NCBI GenBank assembly: GCA_016194505.1
Contig: JACQBK010000059.1
Span: 1 to 40,516, forward strand
Direction of reading: 5' to 3'
Length of the DNA stretch: 40,516 bases
DNA from: Ignavibacteriales bacterium
Lineage (GTDB): Bacteria > Bacteroidota > Ignavibacteria > UBA10030
Position numbers and translations under genes: made by a program. Positions 24,884 through 33,901 of this stretch are shown here, one piece after another; the first letter of the stretch is position 1, and the number at the start of each line of letters is the position of its first letter. The notes beneath the pieces are model-generated. The model was not told the DNA's origin. It searched no databases and saw nothing but the letters and a program-made list of their open reading frames with translations.

Positions 24884-27675
24884 TGAGTGTTTTTATGTCT
24901 AAGGGTATGCTTATGGTAAATTGCAGAGCGCTCGCTTTTACACTGGTACTCTGCCTTGTCAGTACGATGTCATTGTTGGCGCAAAGTATCGGTAAGATTG
25001 CCGGAACTGTTCGCGATAAACAAACAGGGGAAGTTTTGCTTGGTGTCAATGTGGCAGTGAAGGGGACGACACTTGGCGCGGCGACCAATGAAGATGGTTT
25101 TTATTACATTCTTCGCGTTCCTCCAGGGATGCATCAACTTCAGGTTTCTATGATTGGTTACAGAACTGTTACGATCCGAGAGGTGCACGTACAAATTGAT
25201 TTGACGACAGAAATTAATGTGCAGCTCGAGCAATCGTCCGTTGAGATGGGCGAGGTCGTTATCACGGCAGAGCAGAAATTAGTACAAAAGGATGTTACCT
25301 CGACTCGCCGGACGGTTTCGCGGGAGACTATGCGAGAAACGCCCGGTCTTGAGTCGGCAGGCGATATTTTCAAATTGCAGGCAGGCACCGTTCTCTCGAG
25401 TGTACCGCAAACGTTGAGATTAGCAGATGGTTCTCAACTCCAAGTGCGGGATGAAAGCTTGAAGGATATTCACATCCGCGGCGGGCGTGGCGGTGAGATT
25501 CTTTATATGGTTGATGGCATGCCCGTTACCCATCCGATCTATGGCGGACGGGATGTATTGGATCTCAATGTGGTAGATGTTGAGAACGTTGAGCTTCTCA
25601 CCGGAGCGTTCAATGCTGAATATGGTCAAGCACAATCAGGGGTGGTCAATATCACAACGCGCAGCGGCGGAGAGCACTACAAAGGGGGTATTGAATACAA
25701 AACCGATGAGTGGAAAGTTTTCGGAGAATCCTATAGTACTCATTACGGCTCATTCTATCTTGGCGGACCCGAACCGATGACGCAGAAATTACTTCCTGCG
25801 TTGGGAATTAAGGTGCCAGGGGAGATAAGTTTTTTTGTCTCCGGCAATGGGAGCCTGACGAATACTCCCTACAATAACAACCGTTCAAGGGATAAGTTTT
25901 CATTATTTGGTTTTCAGATCACGGAAAAACAAGATAATGCACAAAACCTGAACGCAAAGATCAACTATGATATTACCTCTGCGTATAGGTTAGCGCTCAG
26001 TTATCATGGTTCTTGGAAACAATGGAGCAGCTTTGATTGGGCGTGGAGGGATTATCATAACAAGACCGCCGCCTATAAACGCAATAACCACGCCGCGAAT
26101 TTGATGTTTAGTCATGTGCTTTCTAAATCAACCTACTATAGTTTGAATTTCGGTTACCTTGGGGTGACATATAACGGCTCATGGAATGGCAAGAGACCTG
26201 TTGATTTTTGGATAAAAGATAGCACCGGCAGATTGATATCAACCATTGCTTCACCACAAATAGACCCGCGCACGGGTTTTTATGATAACCGGGGATTTGA
26301 AAACATCTGGAGAGATGATCGCACCGCTACGTACACGTTTAAGGGAGATATAACCTCTCAGGTTCATCCCGCACATTTGATGAAAACAGGCCTTGAGGTT
26401 CGTTATAACGATATCAGCTACATTGATATTCAAGATGGAGGGGTAAAACTTTCGCGTTATGGGCAGGGGATTGATTCCCTTCCTCCGCCAGGTCCTTTTC
26501 CGGAGTTTGGCCAGAACCGTTGGGTGTTTAACGTTAAACCCATTATTGGTGGCGCATATCTTCAAGACAAATTCGAATTGGAATATCTTATCATCAATGC
26601 CGGAGTCCGTGTGGATTGGCTTACGCTGGGGCAGGCCATTATGGAAGACGGTTGGAAGAGAACGTGGGAACGAGCCACAGGACTTAAAGCTGACTGGGGA
26701 CAAACAATGTACAAAGTAAGCCCACGCTTCGGTATCTCGTTCCCGATTTCTGAAAACACAGTCGTCTTTTTCTCCTACGGTCACTTCAATCAATTACCTG
26801 AATTACAATTCTTTTACCGCGATCCCTACAGCGGAGGGTTCACAGGAAATCCGAAGCTCGATTATGAGCAGACGATTTTATATGAATTCGGCTTTACCCA
26901 TCAGTTATCGGATGCTTGGGCTTTTGATATCAAGAGCTACGCGAAGGATATCTCGAAACAGATTGGAACCACGCTTGTCTATGGAAAGGAGGGCATACCA
27001 GTGGAGTTGTATGATAATAAGGGGTATGCACGTGCACGGGGGTTGGAATTTGAAGTGACAAGGAGTCGTTCTGAAATTCTATCGGGTAAAGCAACGTACA
27101 CAATTCAATGGACAAGCGGCTACTCATCTTCCGCATTTGACGATTACATCCGGTCCACGACAAATTTTCCCTATCCGATCCGTGAGCGTCCCTTAGGGTG
27201 GGATGTACGTCATCAGGTTATTTTTCAAGGAACATTAGCGGCGAGCCAGAATCAACATCCATCGCTGTTTGGACTTGAGTTGCCCGATAACTGGAATCTT
27301 ACACTGCTCTATAGGTTTTCTACAGGGTCTCCGTACACGCCCGGAGAGGCAAGTCTGAACCCTGTGGAGGCACAAAAAAGAGAAAATACTGCAACAGGCC
27401 CTTCTTTTTCTTCTACTGATTTGAAATTTGAGAAAGGGTTTAATCTCTGGGGAGTTCGAGTCGCCTTTACCGCAGATATATTTAATCTTTTTGATCAAAA
27501 GAATATTCAGATGAGTTACGGGTTCAATACGTGGACAGGAAAACCATTTCGCTATGGTGATATACAAAGCCCTCAACTTAATTTTAATGATTACTATATT
27601 ATGCTCAGCATCATGGATCCTCGCCAGTTCTCAACAGGGCGGACAGCGAAGCTTGGCGTTCGGATAGATTTTTAA
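24883..27675 (+). CDS. TonB-dependent outer-membrane receptor with carboxypeptidase-regulatory N-domain
   Basis: This outer-membrane channel takes up ligand with energy from TonB/ExbBD. It has 930 residues from the ATG at 24883, which overlaps the preceding stop. A signal peptide ends MSLLAQ near residue 35. The CarboxypepD_reg-like domain (about 38-120) has GKIAGTVRDKQTGEVLLGVN. The plug domain has DIHIRGGRGGEILYMVDGMP and NVVDVENVELLTGAFNAEYG, ending GVVNITTRSGG. The remaining 650 or so residues are the beta-barrel, with an aromatic terminal strand (KLGVRIDF). It is SusC-like in layout, but no SusD gene follows; the next gene encodes a T9SS-type protein instead. Import of galactose-containing oligosaccharides is inferred from the neighbours. 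Confidence 0.93.
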   Translation: MSVFMSKGMLMVNCRALAFTLVLCLVSTMSLLAQSIGKIAGTVRDKQTGEVLLGVNVAVKGTTLGAATNEDGFYYILRVPPGMHQLQVSMIGYRTVTIREVHVQIDLTTEINVQLEQSSVEMGEVVITAEQKLVQKDVTSTRRTVSRETMRETPGLESAGDIFKLQAGTVLSSVPQTLRLADGSQLQVRDESLKDIHIRGGRGGEILYMVDGMPVTHPIYGGRDVLDLNVVDVENVELLTGAFNAEYGQAQSGVVNITTRSGGEHYKGGIEYKTDEWKVFGESYSTHYGSFYLGGPEPMTQKLLPALGIKVPGEISFFVSGNGSLTNTPYNNNRSRDKFSLFGFQITEKQDNAQNLNAKINYDITSAYRLALSYHGSWKQWSSFDWAWRDYHNKTAAYKRNNHAANLMFSHVLSKSTYYSLNFGYLGVTYNGSWNGKRPVDFWIKDSTGRLISTIASPQIDPRTGFYDNRGFENIWRDDRTATYTFKGDITSQVHPAHLMKTGLEVRYNDISYIDIQDGGVKLSRYGQGIDSLPPPGPFPEFGQNRWVFNVKPIIGGAYLQDKFELEYLIINAGVRVDWLTLGQAIMEDGWKRTWERATGLKADWGQTMYKVSPRFGISFPISENTVVFFSYGHFNQLPELQFFYRDPYSGGFTGNPKLDYEQTILYEFGFTHQLSDAWAFDIKSYAKDISKQIGTTLVYGKEGIPVELYDNKGYARARGLEFEVTRSRSEILSGKATYTIQWTSGYSSSAFDDYIRSTTNFPYPIRERPLGWDVRHQVIFQGTLAASQNQHPSLFGLELPDNWNLTLLYRFSTGSPYTPGEASLNPVEAQKRENTATGPSFSSTDLKFEKGFNLWGVRVAFTADIFNLFDQKNIQMSYGFNTWTGKPFRYGDIQSPQLNFNDYYIMLSIMDPRQFSTGRTAKLGVRIDF

Positions 27676-27689
27676 TCGGGAGAGTGAAA

Positions 27690-29468
27690 GTGAACTTTAT
27701 GTCTCAACGATACGCAAATTACGTTATTCTTTGCCTTGTTCTTTTTTGTAGCACAAGTGCAATGTTTGCTCAATTTACGAAGCTCGACTGGAAAGTCCAC
27801 AACGTCGGCAAAGTGCGTCAAGTTGTAACGAATATGGGCACACTCAATAAGGCGTTAACAAGATTTCCCGGTTTGATCAACTCTGAGTTCCCGCCGGGGA
27901 GCGACGAGGAGCACCTCTATCAAGGAGGGCTATGGGTTGGCGCAATTACGCCTACGGGAGATACGCTGGTATCAACCACGCAAGCGCATTTTACCCCCAA
28001 TGAATTCTTTCCCACAGCCGCTCCATGGGATACGATTTGGGTTGCTTCAAAGGGAGACACACTCCAGATTCCATACTGGCCGAACTATGCCGGTATGTCG
28101 GATCAAGATTTTATCTGCCGGTATAGCGATTACAATGTATTGAACATTGATAATCACGTGCCACTGTATCTCGATGTCATTCAAACGAGCTACGCATGGG
28201 GCTCACCTCCGGTTGATGAGTTCATCATTTACAAATATTATATCGTACCGAAGAAATTTCCGCTGAAGAACGTCTATGTAGGATTTTGGATGCACAGTTC
28301 TGTTGGCAGCATTAACGCGGGCGATAACTTTATTGATGAGCTTACTCATTATTTCCCCGAGTACCGCATGGCCGTTGCCGAGGACGACCGCTATGGAAAT
28401 GACGGACTGGCTATTAGTCCGATTGGATTCAGGGTTCTCAATCCCACCGATGGCGGACTCTCGTGGGCTTTTAAATACTACGAGCACGAAGACCTCCCTA
28501 ATAGAGACCCTGCTGTATATAAAGGAATGGCGAGCGGCACAATTATGCCGGACCGGCTTGATCCTGCACGTGCCCATATCGTTCTTGCATTTGGTCCGTT
28601 TCAAGCAAACGTGAATGATACTATCAAGGTAGAAATGGCTGAAGTTTTTGGCTATGGGATGAAAGGTCTCTTAAAAAACGCCGAGTATCTGAACTTCTTG
28701 AAGACGAAGGGCTTCAAAGTTCCTTCACCGCCGCCCAAGCCCGTTTTCCGGGTTACAACTGGCAGCCACGAAGTCCGTATTGACTGGCATCCCTTGGATA
28801 ATAAAACAAACCCGGAATTGTACGAAGACCCATCGCGAGGCGATACGATCAGAAAACCTTTTGAGGGTTACCGCCTCTACAAAAGCACGAAAGGACTTGA
28901 CGGTCCTTGGTCCTTGTTGGCAGAGTATGATCGTATTGATGATATTGGGTTCAACACCGGTTTACAGTATGACTATAGAGACGTTGGGCTTTTGAATAAT
29001 GTAGAATACTATTATACCCTAACAACGTATTCCAAGCCGGATCATACCATTAACTTTCCTTCTCAGGAAACAAGCCTAAGGGTAAATGCGCGGACAGTAG
29101 TTCCCGGAGTACCGCCTCCACAAACCGTTGGTGAAGTTGCAGTGGTTCCCAATCCGTATCGGGGAGACATCGCCTATAGTTCGTATAATCCTTCATGGGA
29201 AAAACCTCAGGGAAGTCGGCCGTGGTGGATGGAACAGGATCGGCGTATTCAATTTATCAACTTGCCCGAACGATGTGAAATACGAATTTATACGTTAGCG
29301 GGGGATTTGGTGAACACGATCCGCCACGAAAATTCGATTAAAGGCTTTGAAGATTGGAATCTTACATCGTCGGTCGGACAAGCAATTGCCAGCGGCATCT
29401 ATTTATTCACAGTTGAAGATTTAAACAATGGAACGGCGCAAGTGGGGAAGTTTGTCGTTATTAAGTAG
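27690..29468 (+). CDS. Large exported protein with FN3 module and T9SS-type C-terminal domain
   Basis: This protein has 592 residues. GTG at 27690 has good spacing to GGGAGAG (27678-27684); ATG 27699 is the alternative, and both keep a signal peptide ending SAMFAQ. The main part (about 30-360) belongs to no named family I can recall. It contains FPGLINSEFPPGSDEEHLYQ, GGLWVGAITPTGDTLVST, and FICRYSDYNVLNIDNHVP. A fibronectin-like module (about 350-470) with FEGYRLYKSTKGLDGPWSLL follows. The C-terminus has VVPNPYRGDI, ERCEIRIYTLAGDLVNTIRH, ASGIYLFTVED and KFVVIK, a divergent sorting domain. It sits directly after the TonB receptor, where SusD would be in a classical locus, and before a PorV-like gene. 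Confidence 0.75.
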   Translation: MNFMSQRYANYVILCLVLFCSTSAMFAQFTKLDWKVHNVGKVRQVVTNMGTLNKALTRFPGLINSEFPPGSDEEHLYQGGLWVGAITPTGDTLVSTTQAHFTPNEFFPTAAPWDTIWVASKGDTLQIPYWPNYAGMSDQDFICRYSDYNVLNIDNHVPLYLDVIQTSYAWGSPPVDEFIIYKYYIVPKKFPLKNVYVGFWMHSSVGSINAGDNFIDELTHYFPEYRMAVAEDDRYGNDGLAISPIGFRVLNPTDGGLSWAFKYYEHEDLPNRDPAVYKGMASGTIMPDRLDPARAHIVLAFGPFQANVNDTIKVEMAEVFGYGMKGLLKNAEYLNFLKTKGFKVPSPPPKPVFRVTTGSHEVRIDWHPLDNKTNPELYEDPSRGDTIRKPFEGYRLYKSTKGLDGPWSLLAEYDRIDDIGFNTGLQYDYRDVGLLNNVEYYYTLTTYSKPDHTINFPSQETSLRVNARTVVPGVPPPQTVGEVAVVPNPYRGDIAYSSYNPSWEKPQGSRPWWMEQDRRIQFINLPERCEIRIYTLAGDLVNTIRHENSIKGFEDWNLTSSVGQAIASGIYLFTVEDLNNGTAQVGKFVVIK

Positions 29469-29520
29469 CAGGCTCGTTTGTTATGGGATCGTTGAATCAA
29501 TATGGAGGCGAAGAACGGCA

Positions 29521-30441
29521 ATGATTGGTAAGCTCATCAGTTTTGTCTTATTGATGCCGGTACTCCTTTTTTCTCAATACAACCGCCCCGGAAGCACGGA
29601 TGCACAATTTTTGAAAATCGGCATCAGTCCGCGCGGAACGGCAATGAGCGATGCCTACATCGCTGCTGTCAATGGAGCCGAAGCGACATACTATAACTCT
29701 GCCGCTCTCCCTTTGATTAAAGGGACGGATGTTGTGTTCAACCACACGATGTGGTTTGCAGGCATTAATCATGAGTTTTTCGCGGTTGCACATAACTTTG
29801 GAGAGCTTGGTGCAGTTGGAGTGTCACTGACGGGATTGTACACGGACGAAATGAAAGTTCGGACGCCGCTTCAGCCTGAAGGAACGGGTGAAACATTTTA
29901 CGCAGGCAATTACCGCGCAGGTCTCAGCTATGCTCGATATTTAACGGATCGTGTAACGTTTGGTGCGACAGTAAGTTACATTTCAATGTCGCTCTATTCG
30001 GGATTTTCAGCAAACGCCTTTTCGATTGACATAGCAACACTCTACGTCTCGGATTATCGCGGCTTTCGCTTTGGCATGCAAATAGGAAATTTCGGATCCG
30101 ATATTCAATATGTCAACGAGTCGTATCCCTTGCCAACAAACTTTACCTTTGGGCTTGCCATCAACGCGATTGATGCCGAGACCCAAAAGTTATTGGTTAG
30201 CGGTTCCGCTGTGAAACCAAATGAAGGTGAGCCGATGGCGCAGGTTGGCACCGAGTGGAATTATCAGAATACCTTCTTTGTGCGTGCCGGGTATCGGCTC
30301 AATCATACCGTTGCGACCTATTCGTTCGGCGGGGGAATGCAATTCGGCGTTGGAGAGTATCACCTGCGGGCTGATTATTCGTACAGCAATTATCTTTTGC
30401 TGGGAGGTGCGCATCGTTTTGGCATTGGGGTTTTTTACTAA
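29521..30441 (+). CDS. PorV/PorQ-family outer-membrane beta-barrel protein
   Basis: This is a predicted FadL-like barrel of the PorV/PorQ group, whose members assist T9SS by passing or anchoring sorting-domain proteins. It has 306 residues from the ATG at 29521, preceded at 12 bases by GGAGG. The signal peptide (about 1-18) ends LLFSQ. The family opening is clear: FLKIGISPRGTAMSDAYIA, then GAEATYYNSAALPLIKGTDV. Alternating strands run to the aromatic end HRFGIGVFY. True PorV is longer (about 390 residues), so this is likelier a locus-specific paralogue. Its place behind the T9SS-type protein suggests it serves that protein or the TonB receptor. Confidence 0.85.
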   Translation: MIGKLISFVLLMPVLLFSQYNRPGSTDAQFLKIGISPRGTAMSDAYIAAVNGAEATYYNSAALPLIKGTDVVFNHTMWFAGINHEFFAVAHNFGELGAVGVSLTGLYTDEMKVRTPLQPEGTGETFYAGNYRAGLSYARYLTDRVTFGATVSYISMSLYSGFSANAFSIDIATLYVSDYRGFRFGMQIGNFGSDIQYVNESYPLPTNFTFGLAINAIDAETQKLLVSGSAVKPNEGEPMAQVGTEWNYQNTFFVRAGYRLNHTVATYSFGGGMQFGVGEYHLRADYSYSNYLLLGGAHRFGIGVFY

Positions 30442-30555
30442 CATCCCATCAAATGTTTCTTAACGAATTATTTTCCCACCTGCTTTTTTCGTTAATAAGT
30501 GTACGTCGCGCGATTATGTTGACAATTTTGATTACATGAGGAGTCTAAGACTATT

Positions 30556-32604
30556 ATGAAATATTTCTACTTACTTTTTTTCCAAATCATCCTTTCTTTC
30601 TTCTTGCAAGCACAAGAGGGGAAACAGTTTCTCTCCGATCTTTCTGTTACAAAAAATTTACCTCTTTACACCACGTACGCGGCAGCAATGGAGCGCTCGG
30701 AATTTACATTGGACGAGGGGTACCATTTCCTGTTTTATGACTCGACACGAGGAGCAGATTTTATTACGGACAACGCGGGAGATTGGCACTTGACGTTTCA
30801 GAGAGGATCGAAACATGTCTATATGCTCAAAGATATGTTTAAGGAGCCGGTGATCACCGCATCATATTCTGACATTGTGAAGTATACCTATCTTCCATTC
30901 GAGGATATCAAAATTGATGTCACGTTTCTGGTGTACAGCTCGCGCATTGCCATTCAAGAAATTGCGGTCACCAACCTTGGTTCCGAGAAAACTTCACTCG
31001 AGGCGATAGTTTCCCTGCAAAACATGAAACGTGCGTTTCATGATATCGCCTTTGACAAAGGGAAAAATACAATTGTGTTTTCACACGAAGAACCTCCCGA
31101 TAGCTGGGTGACGAGCCATAACATTCCACATGTTACGCAAGTACACGACTTATTGTTGTTTTCCCACCCTCCGGATCGTATGTCAAGTCAGTCTGAAATC
31201 GGGAAGGGACCAGAGGTCGAAGGCAGCATAGCGAGTCTCGCAAAGGTCATTTCTTGTGTAACAAAACTTGAAGTAGCTCCCAAGTCAACAAAGCGCCTTC
31301 GAGTTATCAGAGCAGTTCGCCGCTCTGAGGAAGAGCAGGAAAAGCTGGTTGCGACTGCGCAGAAGCTGATGAGAGAAGACCTTGATAAGTATGTTAAGGA
31401 GGATGAAAAACTTTACAGCAGTATTCCACTTCCTCAATTTGATGATTCCGAAAAGAAGGCGTTGTACTGGAGTGCATTTACATTGATGCGGCAAGTGATG
31501 TTGCCTCCCGAAGGCAAAAGTAGCTACAACTATTATGTATTTTCCCGCGAGCCACAGTGGGGATGGGGGCACGGCGGGCAGGTGTTTCATGAAAGCCTGA
31601 CCATGCTCGCGTACGCCGCTATGGATCCACTCAGTGCTATGAATTCTCAACGCGTATTTCGTGAGAGACAGCTTGCCGATGGTTACATCAATTATCGCAC
31701 CGGCCCTTATCTGGATGAAACAATCCCCTATGAAGGTCAGTTAACGACCTCGGCACCGTGGTATGCGTGGCAGAATTGGGAGGTATATAAAATCAGCAAG
31801 GATAAGAAATTCTTGCGAGAAATGTACGAGTCGAGCGTATTATTCTACAACTACTATGTTAAAAATAGGGATAGCGATGGCGATGGCTTATGCGAATGGG
31901 GAGCGCATGCGGTTTTAGAATGTGTACGTGATGGGCTTGTTGCGGTATGGGATAAAGTCGGTTGGCCAAGCAATTTCGAGGCGCTTGATTTGAATTGCAT
32001 GCTCGTACAGGAAGAAAAAGCCCTTTCTGCAATGGCATTGGAATTGGGGCTTTCCAGTGAGGCGAAAGAATGGGAACAAAAGGCAAGCGAGCGAACAAAA
32101 AAAATCAATGACACGATGTGGGATGAAGAGACCGGCTTCTATTACCATGTTGATAAAAAGAATCACTCATTCACATTTAAAGAGAAAAACGATTTAAAAA
32201 GGGAAGAGATCATCGGTTTTCTGCCGTTATGGGCGGGGATAGCTGACCAACAGCGAGCACAGAAACTGGTGCAAAAGCTTACTGATCCAAAAAAGTTTTG
32301 GAGAACGTATGGCGTTCCTTCGCTTGCCGCAGACGACCCATACTATAACCCAAAAGGATATTGGAATGGACCTGTATGGGTAGAATGGAATTACCTGATC
32401 CTTCGGGGATTACTTGATTATGGATACACCACGGAGGCGAAGGAACTGGTTCAGCGGGTCTCTTCAAACATGATTGCCCATTTGAAAAAAGACCATACAT
32501 TTTGGGAGCTGTACAGCCCGGATGAACAATGGGCAGGGCATAATAAGACGTACATTTGGGCTGGCCTGATCAGTCGGATGCTGATGGATGTTGCTGAACA
32601 CTGA
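30556..32604 (+). CDS. Exported (alpha/alpha)6 glycoside hydrolase (MGH1/GH63-like)
   Basis: This glycosidase of the clan GH-G type has 682 residues. A signal peptide (about 1-19, ending LQAQ) and a ribosome site AGGAG precede it. The N-terminal beta-sandwich (about 20-270) is followed by helical repeats. Diagnostic pieces are FSREPQWGWGHGGQVFHES, the segment around GYINYRTGPYLDET, RDSDGDGLCEWG, WPSNFEALDLNC, and near the end NPKGYWNGPVWVEWNYL and DEQWAGHNKTYIWAG. These resemble mannosylglycerate hydrolase, trehalase and GH63 enzymes, which use an Asp acid and a Glu base. There is no sorting domain, so it probably works in the periplasm on imported oligosaccharides. The exact sugar is not evident; alpha-linked glucose, mannose or galactose are all possible. 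Confidence 0.8.
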   Translation: MKYFYLLFFQIILSFFLQAQEGKQFLSDLSVTKNLPLYTTYAAAMERSEFTLDEGYHFLFYDSTRGADFITDNAGDWHLTFQRGSKHVYMLKDMFKEPVITASYSDIVKYTYLPFEDIKIDVTFLVYSSRIAIQEIAVTNLGSEKTSLEAIVSLQNMKRAFHDIAFDKGKNTIVFSHEEPPDSWVTSHNIPHVTQVHDLLLFSHPPDRMSSQSEIGKGPEVEGSIASLAKVISCVTKLEVAPKSTKRLRVIRAVRRSEEEQEKLVATAQKLMREDLDKYVKEDEKLYSSIPLPQFDDSEKKALYWSAFTLMRQVMLPPEGKSSYNYYVFSREPQWGWGHGGQVFHESLTMLAYAAMDPLSAMNSQRVFRERQLADGYINYRTGPYLDETIPYEGQLTTSAPWYAWQNWEVYKISKDKKFLREMYESSVLFYNYYVKNRDSDGDGLCEWGAHAVLECVRDGLVAVWDKVGWPSNFEALDLNCMLVQEEKALSAMALELGLSSEAKEWEQKASERTKKINDTMWDEETGFYYHVDKKNHSFTFKEKNDLKREEIIGFLPLWAGIADQQRAQKLVQKLTDPKKFWRTYGVPSLAADDPYYNPKGYWNGPVWVEWNYLILRGLLDYGYTTEAKELVQRVSSNMIAHLKKDHTFWELYSPDEQWAGHNKTYIWAGLISRMLMDVAEH

Positions 32605-32639
32605 CAGGCTCCTAAAAAACCAAATTGGGAAAAATATTG

Positions 32640-32672
32640 TTCTTCGACAGTTTAACTGTCGAAGAAATTTTT
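32640..32672 (+). terminator. Intrinsic terminator after the glycosidase gene
   Basis: TTCTTCGACAGTT at 32640-32652 pairs exactly with 32654-32666, giving a hairpin with TTTAA at the tip, followed at once by ATTTTT. It lies 36 bases after the stop at 32604 and probably ends the transcript that contains the TonB receptor and PorV-like genes. Confidence 0.75.
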
Positions 32673-32696
32673 GTCCGGGAGTTTAACTCTCAGACA
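32672..32696. repeat. Second hairpin with the same AGTTTAACT tip
   Basis: TGTCCGGGAG and CTCTCAGACA pair with one mismatch and one G-T pair around TTTAA. The tip matches that of the preceding terminator hairpin although the stems differ. It could be a back-up attenuator or a paired palindromic repeat. Confidence 0.5.
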
Positions 32697-32799
32697 ACAG
32701 GGGAATGACAGAGATCAGTTGCCGAAGGCATCTCTTCAGGACCTTGCCATGAATTTTCCTCAAAAAGAGAAATGGATTATTGAATAACAAAACGGCTTT

Positions 32800-33855
32800 A
32801 TGTCTGCCCTCAACTTAGCTGTGCACCCTCATAGACGATTAAACATTTTAACTGGTGAGTGGATTTTAGTTTCACCGCATCGGGCTAAACGACCATGGCA
32901 AGGGCGAGTTGAGCCTATTATGGAGGAGAGGATCGCGGCATACGATCCAACATGTTACCTTTGTCCGGGCAATGAACGCGCTGGTGGAATCAGAAATCCT
33001 AAGTATGATAAGACATTCGTTTTTACGAATGACTTCAGCGCATTGTTACCAGAAACACCAATTGCCGAGGAGAGGATCAATGATTTGCTTATGGCGAAAG
33101 GAGAGCATGGTATTTGCCGTGTTGTCTGTTTCTCGCCAAGGCATGATCTGACGCTTGCAGAAATAGAGGCGAGTGAGATTCGGACCGTGGTAGATATGTG
33201 GACTGAAGAATACAAGGTTCTTGGCTCTTCACCGAACATTAACTATGTCCAGATATTTGAGAATAAGGGGCAGCTTATGGGGTGCAGTAACCCCCATCCG
33301 CATGGACAAATTTGGGCACAAAGCTCAATCCCGACAGAGCCTGCAAAGGAATTAACTCAGATGAGTCAATATTTTAAAACTCATCAATCGTGTATGCTTT
33401 GTCATTACCTTGAACTTGAACTCAAAGACAGCGAGCGAATCGTGTGTGATAATCAAAGTTTCGTAGCGTTAGTTCCTTTCTGGGCTATGTGGCCGTTTGA
33501 AACTATCATTCTTAGTAAACAACATTGGGGGGATCTGTTAGAAATGAACGGAGCTGAAAAGGAGGCATTGGCAGACATCATAAAGCGAATGACGGCTCGA
33601 TACGATAATCTGTTCCAAGTTTCTTTTCCGTACTCTGCTGGGTTGCACCAGGCGCCGACTGATGGAAAAAAACACCCTGAGTGGCATTTTCACATGCACT
33701 TCTACCCGCCGCTGTTGAGATCAGCCACAATCAAGAAGTTTATGGTTGGTTATGAAATGCTTGCTAATCCGCAACGAGATATTACCGCAGAGTCGAGCGC
33801 TGAGCGGCTGCGGGCACTTTCAGAGCTTCATTATAAAAAGACGAAGAAGCAATAA
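32800..33855 (+). CDS. galT: Galactose-1-phosphate uridylyltransferase
   Basis: This enzyme exchanges UMP between UDP-glucose and galactose 1-phosphate to give UDP-galactose and glucose 1-phosphate, in the cytoplasm. It has 351 residues, matching E. coli GalT. Zinc-type ligands Cys52 and Cys55 lie in [13 protein letters not shown], and His115 lies in FSPRHDL. The nucleophile motif HPHGQIWA has His166 and His168, the latter being the residue uridylylated. The C-terminal GalT domain contains [20 protein letters not shown]. The ATG at 32800 has only a weak upstream ribosome site. It follows a terminator, so it may start a second transcript with the GH127-type gene. No galE is in the window, so UDP-galactose 4-epimerase must be encoded elsewhere. 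Confidence 0.96.
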   Translation: MSALNLAVHPHRRLNILTGEWILVSPHRAKRPWQGRVEPIMEERIAAYDPTCYLCPGNERAGGIRNPKYDKTFVFTNDFSALLPETPIAEERINDLLMAKGEHGICRVVCFSPRHDLTLAEIEASEIRTVVDMWTEEYKVLGSSPNINYVQIFENKGQLMGCSNPHPHGQIWAQSSIPTEPAKELTQMSQYFKTHQSCMLCHYLELELKDSERIVCDNQSFVALVPFWAMWPFETIILSKQHWGDLLEMNGAEKEALADIIKRMTARYDNLFQVSFPYSAGLHQAPTDGKKHPEWHFHMHFYPPLLRSATIKKFMVGYEMLANPQRDITAESSAERLRALSELHYKKTKKQ

Positions 33856-33901
33856 GCGCTTGCCTGTTGAGAACTATTTATAGATTGAAAGGCTTATCAC
33901 T

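Noticed and set aside
27684-29468. SusD-like protein next to the TonB receptor
   Set aside because: There is no lipoprotein signal and no SusD-type helical (TPR) pattern; a C-terminal sorting-type domain and an FN3-like module are present instead.
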